From Xanthobacter dioxanivorans (GTDB taxonomy: Bacteria; Pseudomonadota; Alphaproteobacteria; Rhizobiales; Xanthobacteraceae): a stretch of 64,000 nucleotides of DNA. Positions 9,279 through 18,124 of this stretch are shown one piece after another (positions within the stretch are counted from its first letter, which is position 1; each line of letters begins with the position of its first letter). The notes under the pieces were generated by a model. That model did not search any database, was not told the origin of the DNA, and saw only the letters and a program-made list of their open reading frames with translations. The stretch lies in NCBI RefSeq assembly GCF_016807805.1, contig NZ_CP063362.1:1973001-2037000 (forward strand), in the 5' to 3' direction. The translations under genes and the position numbers were made by a program.

Positions 9279-9383
9279 GTGTCGTCCCGCACGACCAAGA
9301 CTGCCGCTTCTGCCCCCCGGACCATCAAGGTTCCGGGCAACGCTCTTATTCTGCGCGCGCTTCTTCTCCTTAGCCGCCCCTGA
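9279..9383 (+). CDS. leuA leader peptide (34 residues)
   Basis: A GTG-started frame of 34 codons ending 140 bases before leuA. Its last third reads ALILRALLLLSRP, with six Leu codons in ten, four of them consecutive (CTT CTT CTC CTT). That is the hallmark of a ribosome-mediated attenuator that senses leucyl-tRNA. A hairpin follows before leuA. The start is uncertain: only a weak purine stretch precedes the GTG, and the same frame is open further upstream. The peptide itself is expected to have no other function. Confidence 0.6.
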   Translation: MSSRTTKTAASAPRTIKVPGNALILRALLLLSRP

Positions 9384-9427
9384 GGGCCGGCCGGGCTTGT
9401 GCCTGGGCACTCAGGGGATCACGCCGC

Positions 9428-9448
9428 CGCCGGGTTGCAGACCCGGCG
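9428..9448 (+). terminator. Attenuator-like hairpin ahead of leuA
   Basis: A perfect 8-base stem (CGCCGGGT, loop TGCAG, ACCCGGCG) lies between the Leu-rich leader peptide and the leuA start, followed by CCCGTTT, a poor T tract. It could be the terminator of an attenuation system or the sequestering hairpin for the leuA ribosome site. The competing antiterminator fold was not worked out. Confidence 0.4.
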
Positions 9449-9523
9449 CCCGTTTCGGCTTATCATCCGGCTCGAATGCGCCCGCCCGAAGGGCCCCGCC
9501 GGATCGCGAGAAGGACCTTTCTT

Positions 9524-11119
9524 ATGAGCGAAGCCCCAGCTTCCCCCGCCGCCGCTCCCGTATCCGCAGTGCCTGTCTCGGACCGCGACCGCGTCATCAT
9601 CTTCGACACCACCCTGCGCGACGGCGAGCAGTGCCCCGGCGCCTCCATGACCTTCGAGGAGAAGCTGGAGGTCGCGGAACTGCTCGACGAGATGGGCGTG
9701 GACGTGATCGAGGCCGGCTTCCCCATCGCCTCCATCGGCGATTTCGAGAGCGTCGCCGAGATCGCCCGCCGCACCAAGCGCGCCACCATCGCCGGCCTGT
9801 CCCGCGCCGCCCTCAACGACATCGACCGCTGTGCCGAGGCGGTGAGGCACGCCCGCCGCGGGCGCATCCACACCTTCCTCTCCACCTCGCCCGTGCACAT
9901 GAAGTACAAGCTCCAGAAGGAGCCGCACGAGGTGCTGGAGATGGTCGTCGCCTCCGTCACCCGCGCCCGCAACCATGTGGAGGACGTGGAGTGGTCGTCG
10001 GAGGACGGCACCCGCACCGAGATCGATTTCCTCTGCCGCTGCGTGGAAGCCGCCATCAAGGCGGGCGCCACCACCATCAACATCCCCGATACGGTGGGCT
10101 ACACCACGCCGGGCGAGTACGAGGCCCTGTTCCGCACCGTGCGCGAGCGGGTGCCCAACTCGGACAAGGCCATCTTCTCGGTGCACTGCCACGACGACCT
10201 CGGCATGGCGGTGGCCAACTCCCTGGCCGGCCTCGCCGGCGGCGCCCGGCAGATCGAGTGCACCGTCAACGGCATCGGCGAGCGCGCGGGCAATGCGGCG
10301 CTCGAGGAATTGGTGATGGCCATCGAGACGCGCAGCGATGTGCTGCCGTATCGCACGGGCGTGAACACCAAGATGCTCACCCGGGCCTCCAAGCTCGTGT
10401 CGGCGGTGACGTCGTTCCCGGTGCAGTACAACAAGGCCATCGTCGGCCGGAACGCCTTCGCCCATGAGAGCGGCATCCACCAGGACGGCATGCTCAAGCA
10501 CACCCAGACCTACGAGATCATGACGCCGGAGAGCGTCGGCGTCTCCAAGACCTCGCTGGTCATGGGCAAGCATTCCGGCCGCGCCGCCTTCCGCGACAAG
10601 CTGAAGACCATGGGCTACGAGCTGGGCGAGAACGCCCTCAATGACGCCTTCGCCCGCTTCAAGGACCTCGCCGACCGCAAGAAGGTGGTCTACGACGAGG
10701 ACATCGAGGCGCTGGTGGACCAGGGCATCGCCGCCGCCCACGACCGCATCAAGCTCATTTCCCTGTCGGTCATCGCCGGCACCCGCGGGCCGCAGCGCGC
10801 CACCATGAAGCTGGAGGTGGACGGCCAGGTGAAGACGGAGGAGGCCGAAGGCAACGGCCCGGTGGACGCCACCTTCAACGCCATCAAGGCGCTGGTGCCG
10901 CACACGGTCAAGCTCGACCTCTACCAGGTGCATGCGGTGACCGAGGGCACTGACGCGCAGGCGGAAGTTTCGGTGCGGCTGGAGGAGAACGGCAAGGCGG
11001 TGACGGCCCGCTCGGCCGACCCGGACACGCTGGTCGCCTCCGCCCAGGCCTACATCACCGCCCTCAACAAGCTGCAGATGAAGCGGCAGAGCGTGAACCC
11101 GCAGAGCGCCGTGGGCTGA
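9524..11119 (+). CDS. leuA: 2-isopropylmalate synthase
   Basis: 531 residues, the usual length of the long LeuA form. The catalytic TIM barrel begins with FDTTLRDGEQCPG (metal-binding Asp and catalytic Arg) and carries HCHDDLGMAVAN, and the linker has HESGIHQDGMLK, all standard LeuA motifs. The C-terminal domain from about residue 400 is the leucine-binding regulatory domain. The enzyme condenses acetyl-CoA with 2-oxoisovalerate, the first committed step of leucine synthesis. The ATG at 9524 is preceded by GAGAAGGA; the open frame reaches 9476 but that segment does not look conserved. Control is probably by a Leu-rich leader upstream, and a strong terminator follows. Confidence 0.95.
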   Translation: MSEAPASPAAAPVSAVPVSDRDRVIIFDTTLRDGEQCPGASMTFEEKLEVAELLDEMGVDVIEAGFPIASIGDFESVAEIARRTKRATIAGLSRAALNDIDRCAEAVRHARRGRIHTFLSTSPVHMKYKLQKEPHEVLEMVVASVTRARNHVEDVEWSSEDGTRTEIDFLCRCVEAAIKAGATTINIPDTVGYTTPGEYEALFRTVRERVPNSDKAIFSVHCHDDLGMAVANSLAGLAGGARQIECTVNGIGERAGNAALEELVMAIETRSDVLPYRTGVNTKMLTRASKLVSAVTSFPVQYNKAIVGRNAFAHESGIHQDGMLKHTQTYEIMTPESVGVSKTSLVMGKHSGRAAFRDKLKTMGYELGENALNDAFARFKDLADRKKVVYDEDIEALVDQGIAAAHDRIKLISLSVIAGTRGPQRATMKLEVDGQVKTEEAEGNGPVDATFNAIKALVPHTVKLDLYQVHAVTEGTDAQAEVSVRLEENGKAVTARSADPDTLVASAQAYITALNKLQMKRQSVNPQSAVG

Positions 11120-11149
11120 GTCCCGCGCCGCACGGATAGCGCCACACCG

Positions 11150-11182
11150 AAAAGGGCCGCCCGATGCCGGGCGGCCCTTTTT
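11150..11182 (+). terminator. Rho-independent terminator of leuA
   Basis: A perfect 14-base stem (AAAAGGGCCGCCCG, loop ATGC, and its complement ending CCCTTTT) ends in a run of five T 30 bases after the leuA stop. The A-run on the other arm could make it work for the minus strand too. Confidence 0.9.
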
Positions 11183-11194
11183 GCTGCTCTGGCC

Positions 11195-11233
11195 GGAGCA
11201 TTTCCCTGATTCCCGGAACCGCGAAAATGCTCC
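11195..11233. repeat. Imperfect palindrome, intergenic
   Basis: GGAGCATTT at 11195-11203 is mirrored by AAATGCTCC at 11225-11233, followed by the palindrome GTCCCGGGAC. Short dyads with a GAGCATTT core are scattered through Rhizobiales intergenic regions, so this may be a member of such a family; it also sits 3' of the minus-strand DUF6600 gene and could end its transcript. Confidence 0.4.
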
Positions 11234-11273
11234 ATGTCCCGGGACCGGCGACCACCTTGCCCGAACGCTTGAT

Positions 11274-13265
11274 CTATTGCCCGCGCGGCGTTTCCCCGGC
11301 GCCGGGGGCGCCGGGGGCGCCGCCCTGCGGGCTCGGCTGCGGGGTGCCCTGGGGGCGAGCCTGGGGCGCGGCGGGACGCTCGGCGGGCGCCGGACGCTCC
11401 GCCGGGACGGGCCGTGCCTGTGGCGCACCGCCGGGAGCTGCACCCTGGGGAGCGCGCGGCGTGTCGCCTTGCGGGCCAGGCGCCGCCGCAGGCCTCTCAG
11501 GCGCCGCAGGCCGTTCTGGGGTCGCGGGCCTCTCGGGCGCCGCCGGCCGGTCTCGCGCGGCGGGTGCCGGTGCGCGGTCCGGGGCATCGGTGCCCGTGCG
11601 CGGCGGCGCCTGCGGCCGCTCCGGACGCGACGGGGCCGGACGATCCGGCGCAGGGGGGCGCTCGCGGGCCGGACGATCGGTTCCGGCATCAGGCGGGCGA
11701 CGATCGCCGGGCGCGGCCGGCGGGGCGGCCTGGGGCTGGCGCGGACGATCAGGCTGCGCCTCGCGCTCATTCTGTTCCGGTCGCCCGCTGCGGGGCGGTG
11801 CCGTGGCCGGATCGGTGGCGCCGGGGGGAGGCGTCGGCCGGTCGGGGGGCGTCGTCGGGGCATCGGGCTGGCGCGCCGGCGTGCCGGCGGGCGAAGGCGC
11901 CGGGGAGGGGCGCCCGGGAGACTGGGCTCCGGGAGACTGGGCTCCGGGCGGCGGGACGGCTGGCCGTCCGTCTGCCGGCCGCGGCGAACCGGGCGGTGCG
12001 GGCGTCGCGCCCGGCGCGGGCCGGTCCTGTGGCGCGGGGCCGCCTCCGGCACGGGCCGGCGGCAGCGCATTGGGGCGCTCGCGCTCCATGCGGTCCATCA
12101 CCTGCTGCGCCCGCTGCTGGCGCTGTTCCACAAGGCCGTGCAACTTCTCGCTGCGCGCGCGAAGCGCTTCCAGGCGGCGCTGCTGCATCTCGCGCTCGTT
12201 GCGCGTCGCCTGCTGGATCTCCTGTTGCAGCCGGTCGCGCTGGCCCTGGCGCAGGGTATCCATCTCCTGCCGGTAGGCCCGGTCGTCGCCGGACCAGCGG
12301 CGGTCGCGCAGGGTGCGCCGCTGGTCGGGGGTGATGACCGAGAGCAGGGCGGCGGACGGGGCGAGCAGCGCCGGAACCGGATCGCGCACATAGTCGCGCA
12401 CCAAGACGCGCTGGTTCTGCCGGATCTCCCGCTCGAAGCGGGGCGGCACGGGGATGCGTCGGTCGGTGCCGATGGACGGCCCGTAAATGCCGATCCGCGC
12501 ACCACTGGCATCGTCGAACTCGTCGCCATAGCCGTCCACGAACACCACCTGCCGGGTGACGATCCGCGTGCCGGCGACGGGCTCGAACACCGCGCGATCG
12601 ACGAAGCGGGTGGTCACCATCCCGTCGCGATAGACCGGACGGTAGATCTGCGGATCGTTGCGCAGCCACGCGCCGATCTCGCCGATGGGCGAGACCCGCA
12701 CGGCGAGGTCAGGCTCGGCGATGTAGCGGTCCTCCACGAACACCCAGCTTTCCGCCACCGGCGGGTCCATGACGCGGGGCGCGCCATAGGCGAAGCCGCG
12801 CCCGTCCGGGGCGATGGGCGCCCAGCCGGTATGTCCGCCGCCGCGCCGCCACGTCACCCAGGCCGGTGCCCAGGTATCGCCGGGCACCCAGAACCAGCCA
12901 TAGGCCGGGTCGTAGCCCCAGCGGCCATAATGGTACACGGCCCAGGCGAAGGGCTCGGCCGAATCCCAGTACCACCCATGGTCATCGGTCCAGATCCAGC
13001 GTCCCTCCTGGTAGGGCCGCCAGCTCGAATCGAGTCCGGACGGGATCCACACATATTGGTAGTCGGGGTGCTGCACCCAGGTCCCGTGCTCGGCGAGCGG
13101 ACCGTAGAAGATGTCGACGTTCACCCGCTGCCGGTCGCCCGCGGCCCGTCCCGCGTCCTGTCCGGCCCCCTGCGCCATTGCCGGCGCGGCAACGGGCAAG
13201 GCGGCGACCGGGGGCAGGCTCAGGGTAAGGGCGACGGTCGCCAGGAGATGTCGTGAAATTCGCAT
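11274..13265 (-). CDS. DUF6600 secreted protein with long Pro-rich tail
   Basis: 663 residues. A signal peptide is followed by a tryptophan- and tyrosine-rich region (about 50-180) with repeated units such as HGTWVQHPDYQYVWIP, GRWIWTDDHGWYWDS and YHYGRWGYDPAYGWFWVPG, the pattern of DUF6600 proteins. A Gln/Arg-rich coiled-coil stretch lies at about 340-410. The last 250 residues are disordered and consist mainly of Pro, Ala, Arg and Gly with near-repeats such as PERPAAPERPA. It is probably exported to the periplasm or cell surface; the function is unknown. The ATG at 13265 has GAGAGG upstream. It is flanked by terminator-like sequence and stands alone. Confidence 0.75.
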   Translation of the reverse strand: MRISRHLLATVALTLSLPPVAALPVAAPAMAQGAGQDAGRAAGDRQRVNVDIFYGPLAEHGTWVQHPDYQYVWIPSGLDSSWRPYQEGRWIWTDDHGWYWDSAEPFAWAVYHYGRWGYDPAYGWFWVPGDTWAPAWVTWRRGGGHTGWAPIAPDGRGFAYGAPRVMDPPVAESWVFVEDRYIAEPDLAVRVSPIGEIGAWLRNDPQIYRPVYRDGMVTTRFVDRAVFEPVAGTRIVTRQVVFVDGYGDEFDDASGARIGIYGPSIGTDRRIPVPPRFEREIRQNQRVLVRDYVRDPVPALLAPSAALLSVITPDQRRTLRDRRWSGDDRAYRQEMDTLRQGQRDRLQQEIQQATRNEREMQQRRLEALRARSEKLHGLVEQRQQRAQQVMDRMERERPNALPPARAGGGPAPQDRPAPGATPAPPGSPRPADGRPAVPPPGAQSPGAQSPGRPSPAPSPAGTPARQPDAPTTPPDRPTPPPGATDPATAPPRSGRPEQNEREAQPDRPRQPQAAPPAAPGDRRPPDAGTDRPARERPPAPDRPAPSRPERPQAPPRTGTDAPDRAPAPAARDRPAAPERPATPERPAAPERPAAAPGPQGDTPRAPQGAAPGGAPQARPVPAERPAPAERPAAPQARPQGTPQPSPQGGAPGAPGAGETPRGQ

Positions 13266-13538
13266 TCGGTGTCCTCTCAGGTGCGCAGGCAAGAGAACCG
13301 GCGGAGGCAGGGCCCGGTTCCGTCCGTGGCGCTGCGGAAAAATATATTTATTTTCAATAATTTATCTGAAGTAGCGGAGCCGTGGTGCGGCAAATGAAGG
13401 GCACGCGAGGCGGGCGGGAGGTGCCTGGGTCGTGCTCTCCCGGAGGCAACTGCCGCCACTTCGGGCTTGACGGCTGCCGCTACGCGACCTTCAAAGGAGG
13501 TAAGGGGTGTTCGAAGAAGCTCCCGGAGGAGGAAACCG

Positions 13539-14513
13539 ATGCGTATCCTGTCAGCGGTGCTGGCGTTTGCCGCCGCGCTTGGCCTTTCGACCGTCGCCGG
13601 CGCCCAGACCTATCCGAGCCGGCCGATCACCATGATCGTCCCGTTCGCCGCGGGCGGCCCCACCGACACGGTGGCGCGCCTCGTCGCCGAATCCATGTCG
13701 AAGACGCTGGGCCAGCAGGTGATCGTGGAGAATGTCGGCGGCGCCGGCGGCACCCGCGGTGCGGGCCAGGTGGCGAAGGCGGCCCCGGACGGCTACACCA
13801 TTCTCCTGCACCATATCGGCCACGCCACGGCGGCGAGCCTGTACCGCAAGCTGCCGTACAATCCGGCGACCGACTTCGAGGCGGTGGGCCTCGTCACCGC
13901 CGTGCCCATGACCATGATCTCCAAGTCCGGCTTCGAGCCGAAGACCATGGTCGACGTGATCGCCTACGTGAAGGCCAACAAGGACAAGGTCACCTACGCC
14001 AATGCCGGCGTCGGCTCCGCCTCGCACCTGTGCGGCATGCTGTTCATGTCCACCATCGGCGCGCAGATGACCACGGTGCCTTATCAGGGGACCGGACCGG
14101 CCATGAACGACATCGTCGGCGGCCAGGTCGACCTCATGTGCGACCAGACCACCAACACGACGGGCCAGATCAAGGGCGGCAAGGTTAAGGCCTTCGCCGT
14201 GACTACCAAGGACCGGGTAAAGTCGCTGCCCGACCTGCCGACCATGCAGGAGAGCGGGCTCAAGGATTATGAGGTCGCGGTCTGGCACGGCGTCTACGTT
14301 CCCAAGGGCACGCCCAAGGAGATCGTGGACAAGCTCAACGCCGCTCTCAACACGGCCCTCGACGATCCCAAGGTGGTGGCCCGCTTCGCCGACCTCGGCA
14401 CAGAGCCCGAGGCGAAGGATCGCCGCAGTCCCGCCTTTCATAAGGATTTCGTCATCGCCGAGATCGCCCGGTGGAAGCCGGTGATCCAGTCCGCCGGCGT
14501 CTACGCCGACTGA
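13539..14513 (+). CDS. tctC: Tripartite tricarboxylate transporter solute receptor (Bug family)
   Basis: 324 residues. A signal peptide (cleaved after AGAQT-like sequence near 22) is followed by the Bug-family opening YPSRPITMIVPFAAGGPTDT, where the loop after IVPF contacts the ligand carboxylate, and by GAGQVAKAAPDGYT. The periplasmic receptor passes a carboxylate (citrate, other di- or tricarboxylates, or an aromatic acid) to the TctBA membrane pair encoded downstream. The ATG at 13539 has GGAGGAGG upstream. Completeness of C, B and A genes in order supports a working transporter; the substrate is not readable. Confidence 0.9.
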   Translation: MRILSAVLAFAAALGLSTVAGAQTYPSRPITMIVPFAAGGPTDTVARLVAESMSKTLGQQVIVENVGGAGGTRGAGQVAKAAPDGYTILLHHIGHATAASLYRKLPYNPATDFEAVGLVTAVPMTMISKSGFEPKTMVDVIAYVKANKDKVTYANAGVGSASHLCGMLFMSTIGAQMTTVPYQGTGPAMNDIVGGQVDLMCDQTTNTTGQIKGGKVKAFAVTTKDRVKSLPDLPTMQESGLKDYEVAVWHGVYVPKGTPKEIVDKLNAALNTALDDPKVVARFADLGTEPEAKDRRSPAFHKDFVIAEIARWKPVIQSAGVYAD

Positions 14514-14566
14514 CGCGGCCCACCGGCGCCCGCAAGGCGCCGCGCAGGCGGAGCCGGGCACATATC

Positions 14567-14603
14567 CACCGCCGGGGGGCGCATTCCGCGTCCCCCGGCG
14601 GTG
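14567..14603 (+). terminator. Strong intercistronic hairpin between tctC and tctB
   Basis: A perfect 12-base GC-rich stem (CACCGCCGGGGG, 13-base loop, CCCCCGGCGGTG) 54 bases after tctC, without a T tract. Such structures after receptor genes usually protect the 5' message from 3' exonucleases or partly terminate, giving more receptor than membrane protein. The rest of the 288-base gap holds no gene I can see. Confidence 0.5.
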
Positions 14604-14801
14604 TCGACTTCGGCGCACTTCCGGTTTTCGCCGCCGCTCCGCAGGCCGGACGACACGGAAACGGGATCCCTGAAGGCCGCTCGGCCCTGCCGGCGGCTGC
14701 ATCTCCACATTCAAGAACAGCGGACGCCGGGCCGACGAGACCGCGATGTGGTCCGAACAGCATCGGCTCCGGAGGCAAGTGGGCTCTAGGGGCTGGGACA
14801 C

Positions 14802-15263
14802 ATGAACATCATCCGCAACCCGAAGGACGTCCTTTCGGGTCTTCTCTTCATCTTCCTGGCGGGTCTGCTCGGCCTGCAGGCCTGGGACCTGCCGCTCGGC
14901 ACCGCGGTGCGGATGGGGCCAGGCTATTTCCCGCTGGTGCTGGCGGCCCTGCTCGGCCTGCTCGGCCTCATCGTGCTGGTCAACGGCCTGCGGTTTGATG
15001 GCGACATGCCGAGCGGCATCGCCTGGCGGGCGGTGGTCATCCTCACCTTTTCCGTCGTCTTCTTCGGCTTCGCCGTGCGCCCGCTGGGCTTCCTCCCGGC
15101 GCTCGGCATCACCGTTTTCGTCTCGGCCCTGGCGAGCCGCAAGTTCCACATCGTCACGGCGCTGGCCAACACGGCGGTGATGGTGGTGTTCGCCTGGGCG
15201 GTGTTCATCAAGGGGCTGGGCCTGCCACTGCCCCTCCTCGGCCCATGGCTCGGCGGATATTGA
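14802..15263 (+). CDS. tctB: Tripartite tricarboxylate transporter, small membrane subunit
   Basis: 153 residues with four predicted helices, the usual TctB architecture. The conserved opening NPKDVLSGLLFIFLAGL and the loop with GTAVRMGPGYFPLVLA (the G-P-G-Y-F-P block) are typical. It sits in the inner membrane with TctA and is needed for sodium- or proton-coupled uptake. It ends 12 bases before tctA. Confidence 0.92.
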   Translation: MNIIRNPKDVLSGLLFIFLAGLLGLQAWDLPLGTAVRMGPGYFPLVLAALLGLLGLIVLVNGLRFDGDMPSGIAWRAVVILTFSVVFFGFAVRPLGFLPALGITVFVSALASRKFHIVTALANTAVMVVFAWAVFIKGLGLPLPLLGPWLGGY

Positions 15264-15275
15264 GGAACTGAGACG

Positions 15276-16775
15276 ATGGAACTCTTCGACAACCTCGCCC
15301 TCGGCTTCTCCGTCGCCCTCTCGCTGCAGAACGTCCTCTACTGCTTCGTGGGCGTGCTGCTGGGCACCCTCATCGGCGTGCTGCCGGGCCTCGGCCCCAT
15401 CGCCACCATCGCCATGCTTTTGCCCATCACCTTCGGCCTGCCGCCGGTGTCGGCGCTGATCATGCTGTCGGGCATCTATTACGGCGCCCAGTATGGCGGA
15501 TCGACCACGGCCATCCTCATCAACCTGCCGGGGGAGAGCTCCTCGGTGGTCACCGCCATCGACGGCCACCAGATGGCCAGGAAGGGCCGCGCCGGCGCCG
15601 CGCTGGCCACCGCGGCGCTCGGCTCCTTCTTCGCCGGCACGGTCGCCACCTTCCTGCTCGCCGTCTTCGCGCCGCCCCTGGCGGAGTTGGCGCTGAAGTT
15701 CGGGCCGCCGGAATATTTCTCCCTCATGGTGCTCGGCCTCGTCGCCTCGGTGACGCTGGCCTCCGGCTCGGTGGTCAAGGCCATCGCCATGATCGTCCTC
15801 GGCCTGATGCTCGGCCTGTCGGGGCAGGACATCTACACCGGCACGCCGCGTTTCACCTTTGACCTGCCGGAACTGTCCGACGGCTTCGACTTCGTGGCGC
15901 TCGCCATGGGCATGTTCGGCATCAGCGAGATCATCAGGAATCTCGAGGACGAGCACACGCGCTCCCTCGTCGCCGCCAAGGTGAAGAGCCTGATGCTCAC
16001 GAAGGACGAGTTCAAGCGCATCATCTGGCCGGTGCTGCGCGGAACCACCCTGGGCTCGTTTCTCGGCATCCTGCCGGGCGGCGGCGCCATGCTGTCCTCC
16101 TTCGCGTCCTATTCGATCGAGAAGAAGATGTCGAAACACCCGCAGGAGTTCGGGCGCGGTGCCATCGAGGGCGTGGCGGGGCCGGAGAGCGCCAACAACG
16201 CCGGGGCGCAAACCTCGTTCATCCCCATGCTGACCCTCGGCATCCCCTCCAACCCGGTGATGGCCCTGATGATCGGCGCCCTCATCATCCAGGGCATCAC
16301 GCCGGGGCCGAATGTGGTCACCGAGAAGCCGGACCTGTTCTGGGGCGTGATCGCCTCCATGTGGATCGGCAACTTCATGCTGGTGCTCTTGAACCTGCCG
16401 CTGATCGGTCTGTGGGTGAAGCTGCTGACGGTGCCGTACCACGTGATGTTCCCGGCCATCATCGCGTTCTGCTGCATCGGCGTGTACAGCGTGAACAACA
16501 ACACCTTCGACGTGTACTCGATGGCGCTGTTCGGGCTCCTGGGCTACGCGCTGGTGAAGCTGGACTGCGAGCCGGCGCCGCTGCTGCTCGGCTTCGTCAT
16601 CGGCCCCATGCTGGAGGAATACCTGCGCCGCGCCATGCTGATCTCCCGCGGCGATCCCTTGGTGTTCGTGACGCGCCCCATCTCCGCGGTGCTCCTGGCG
16701 CTGGCCCTGGCGGCGCTGGTGGTGGTGCTCCTGCCCTCGGTGCAGAAGACCCGCGAGGAGGCCTTCAAGGAGTAA
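15276..16775 (+). CDS. tctA: Tripartite tricarboxylate transporter, large membrane subunit
   Basis: 499 residues with about 12 helices, the normal TctA size. Family stretches are present: GVLPGLGPIATIAMLLP near the N-terminus, YYGAQYGGSTTAILINLPGE, quoted here as YGAQYGGSTTAIL, and the second-half copy GILPGGGAMLSSFASY, followed by NNAGAQTSFIPMLTLGIP. The two G-x-L-P-G motifs mark the inverted repeats that form the transport path. It is the last gene of the tctCBA operon, followed by a hairpin and then tRNA-Lys. Confidence 0.93.
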   Translation: MELFDNLALGFSVALSLQNVLYCFVGVLLGTLIGVLPGLGPIATIAMLLPITFGLPPVSALIMLSGIYYGAQYGGSTTAILINLPGESSSVVTAIDGHQMARKGRAGAALATAALGSFFAGTVATFLLAVFAPPLAELALKFGPPEYFSLMVLGLVASVTLASGSVVKAIAMIVLGLMLGLSGQDIYTGTPRFTFDLPELSDGFDFVALAMGMFGISEIIRNLEDEHTRSLVAAKVKSLMLTKDEFKRIIWPVLRGTTLGSFLGILPGGGAMLSSFASYSIEKKMSKHPQEFGRGAIEGVAGPESANNAGAQTSFIPMLTLGIPSNPVMALMIGALIIQGITPGPNVVTEKPDLFWGVIASMWIGNFMLVLLNLPLIGLWVKLLTVPYHVMFPAIIAFCCIGVYSVNNNTFDVYSMALFGLLGYALVKLDCEPAPLLLGFVIGPMLEEYLRRAMLISRGDPLVFVTRPISAVLLALALAALVVVLLPSVQKTREEAFKE

Positions 16776-16793
16776 GCGTGCGCGGCGACCGGA

Positions 16794-16819
16794 GCGGCGG
16801 CGAGAATCTTCGCCGCCGC
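16794..16819 (+). terminator. Hairpin after tctA
   Basis: A perfect 10-base stem (GCGGCGGCGA, loop GAATCT, complement) 18 bases past the tctA stop. It is followed by CCTTGT rather than a T run, so termination may be partial or Rho-assisted. Confidence 0.5.
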
Positions 16820-16880
16820 CCTTGTCAGGCGGGAACGCATTTGCTAAACGGACGCCTCCTTCCGGGGGCACCCCTGGAAC

Positions 16881-16956
<76 letters not shown>

Positions 16957-17035
16957 AGTTTCAAGCGAGAACGGAAAGAACGGATTGCACGCCAGGTTGC
17001 AGCCTTCGTTCCGTCTCCGCGCTTCTCCTCCAGAT

Positions 17036-17400
17036 TCACCATAGCTTGCTCCGCAAGCTCGCGCGTGCTGCCGAGATCGTGCGCCTGGAGGACCGATTGG
17101 CATCCTTCCGGCTGTGGCTGGTGATCTGCGGCACGGCGCAGCCGGCAAAGGCGAGGCGCGTCACGCCCTGCCGCAGGCTGACCCTTTCCCCATCATGGGC
17201 CGTCCATGACAACCGCAGCAGGTCGCCTTGCCTCTGCCCTGTCCAGGGCGCCAGCGTGGGCGCGAGGCGAGGCGACAGGGACGCCTCTGCCAGGAATGCC
17301 GCGATGGCATCCTCCGTCCATACGATGCCGGCCCGTCGGCAGCATAGAGCCGGCCGCCGCGCTCGCACACGTTGACTGCGACGCGGCAAGCGCATCTGCA
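17036..17400 (-). pseudogene. Decayed tyrosine recombinase (phage-type integrase) remnant
   Basis: On the minus strand a short frame reads VNVCERGGRLYAAD and, after a one-base shift near 17330, continues as IVWTEDAIAAFLAEAS and APWTGQRQGDLLRLSW. These match the core-binding-to-catalytic-domain junction of phage-type integrases (the W-T-x2-E/D-x-A-A-F-L block and TGQRQGD, which carries the first catalytic Arg). The H-x2-R and Tyr parts of the active site are missing, so the gene is dead. It points away from the flanking tRNA-Lys gene, and the segment between its 5' end and 17457 shows no clear homology. Confidence 0.75.
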
Positions 17401-17457
17401 AGCTGCCCGACCCGGGCCTGCGCACCGCCGGCCCGGGCTGATGCTCCAGCGAGGCGT

Positions 17458-18054
17458 CTACGTCTTGGTCGCGCGAACCACCTCGCCCAGCTTGCCGTAC
17501 ACCGGCCCGGCGAGCCGCCCGAGGGGCCGCAGGCTCTCCGAATCCACCTTGCCGTCCGCGAGCAGGCCGTCCCTCACGTGAAACAACTTGATTTCGCCAA
17601 CGAAGAACTCCGATCCGGAGTGACCGAACTTGACGATCTGATCCAAGGTGCATTCCAGATTTATCGGGCAGGATATGACGCGCGGCACGGCGATGGTGTC
17701 GGACGGCGCGCGGTCCAGTTCCAGCACGTCCAGTTCGCTGACGTCGGCCGAATAATCCGCCGCGGATTGATGCACCTTTTCAAGAAAACCGTCGTCAACG
17801 ATGTTAACGACGAATTCCCCCGTCTCGGCGATATTGCGCGCCGTGTCCTTGCGCGCCCCGTCCCTCAATCCGCAATTGAACCCGATCATCGGAGGATCGG
17901 AGGAAACGAAAGTGAAGCAACTGAACGGCGCGATATTTGACTTTCCCACGCTCGATTGGGTTGAAATCCAGGCAATGGGACGGGGAACGACGACCCCCGT
18001 CAACAGTGTGTATGCACTGGAATTATCAAGGTCTCTCGCATAAATCTTGGCCAT
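17458..18054 (-). CDS. Flavin reductase family protein (FMN-binding split barrel)
   Basis: 198 residues. The opening YTLLTGVVVPRPIAWIST is the classic strand-turn-strand of the flavin reductase-like/DIM6-NTAB group, with SNIAPFSCFTFVSSDPPM, quoted as NIAPFSCFTFVSSDPP, giving the FMN phosphate contacts and KDTARNIAETGEFVVNIV, quoted as KDTARNIAETGEFVVN, the following conserved helix. The family supplies reduced flavin to monooxygenases or acts as an FMN-dependent oxidoreductase. The ATG at 18054 is preferred over a GTG at 18099 because the domain starts there, but neither has a clear ribosome site. It lies just downstream of the GntR regulator in the island. Confidence 0.8.
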   Translation of the reverse strand: MAKIYARDLDNSSAYTLLTGVVVPRPIAWISTQSSVGKSNIAPFSCFTFVSSDPPMIGFNCGLRDGARKDTARNIAETGEFVVNIVDDGFLEKVHQSAADYSADVSELDVLELDRAPSDTIAVPRVISCPINLECTLDQIVKFGHSGSEFFVGEIKLFHVRDGLLADGKVDSESLRPLGRLAGPVYGKLGEVVRATKT

Positions 18055-18124
18055 GGCGCAGGTCCAGAACGGGATTGGAGAGATCGGGCCTTGCGACACT
18101 AAACTTGCCCGCTTATCAAGATCG

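Noticed and set aside
11600..11980. CRISPR or tandem-repeat array in the DUF6600 tail
   Set aside because: The near-repeats are in-frame Pro/Ala/Arg codons without regular spacers, so they reflect protein composition.
9419..12070. 883-codon minus-strand frame opposite leuA
   Set aside because: It is a shadow of leuA and of the Pro-rich tail of the DUF6600 gene; no motif is recognisable.
13551..16871. 1106-codon minus-strand frame opposite tctCBA
   Set aside because: Composition is antisense-like (His, Arg, Gly, Asp) and the plus strand codes for three recognised transporter proteins.
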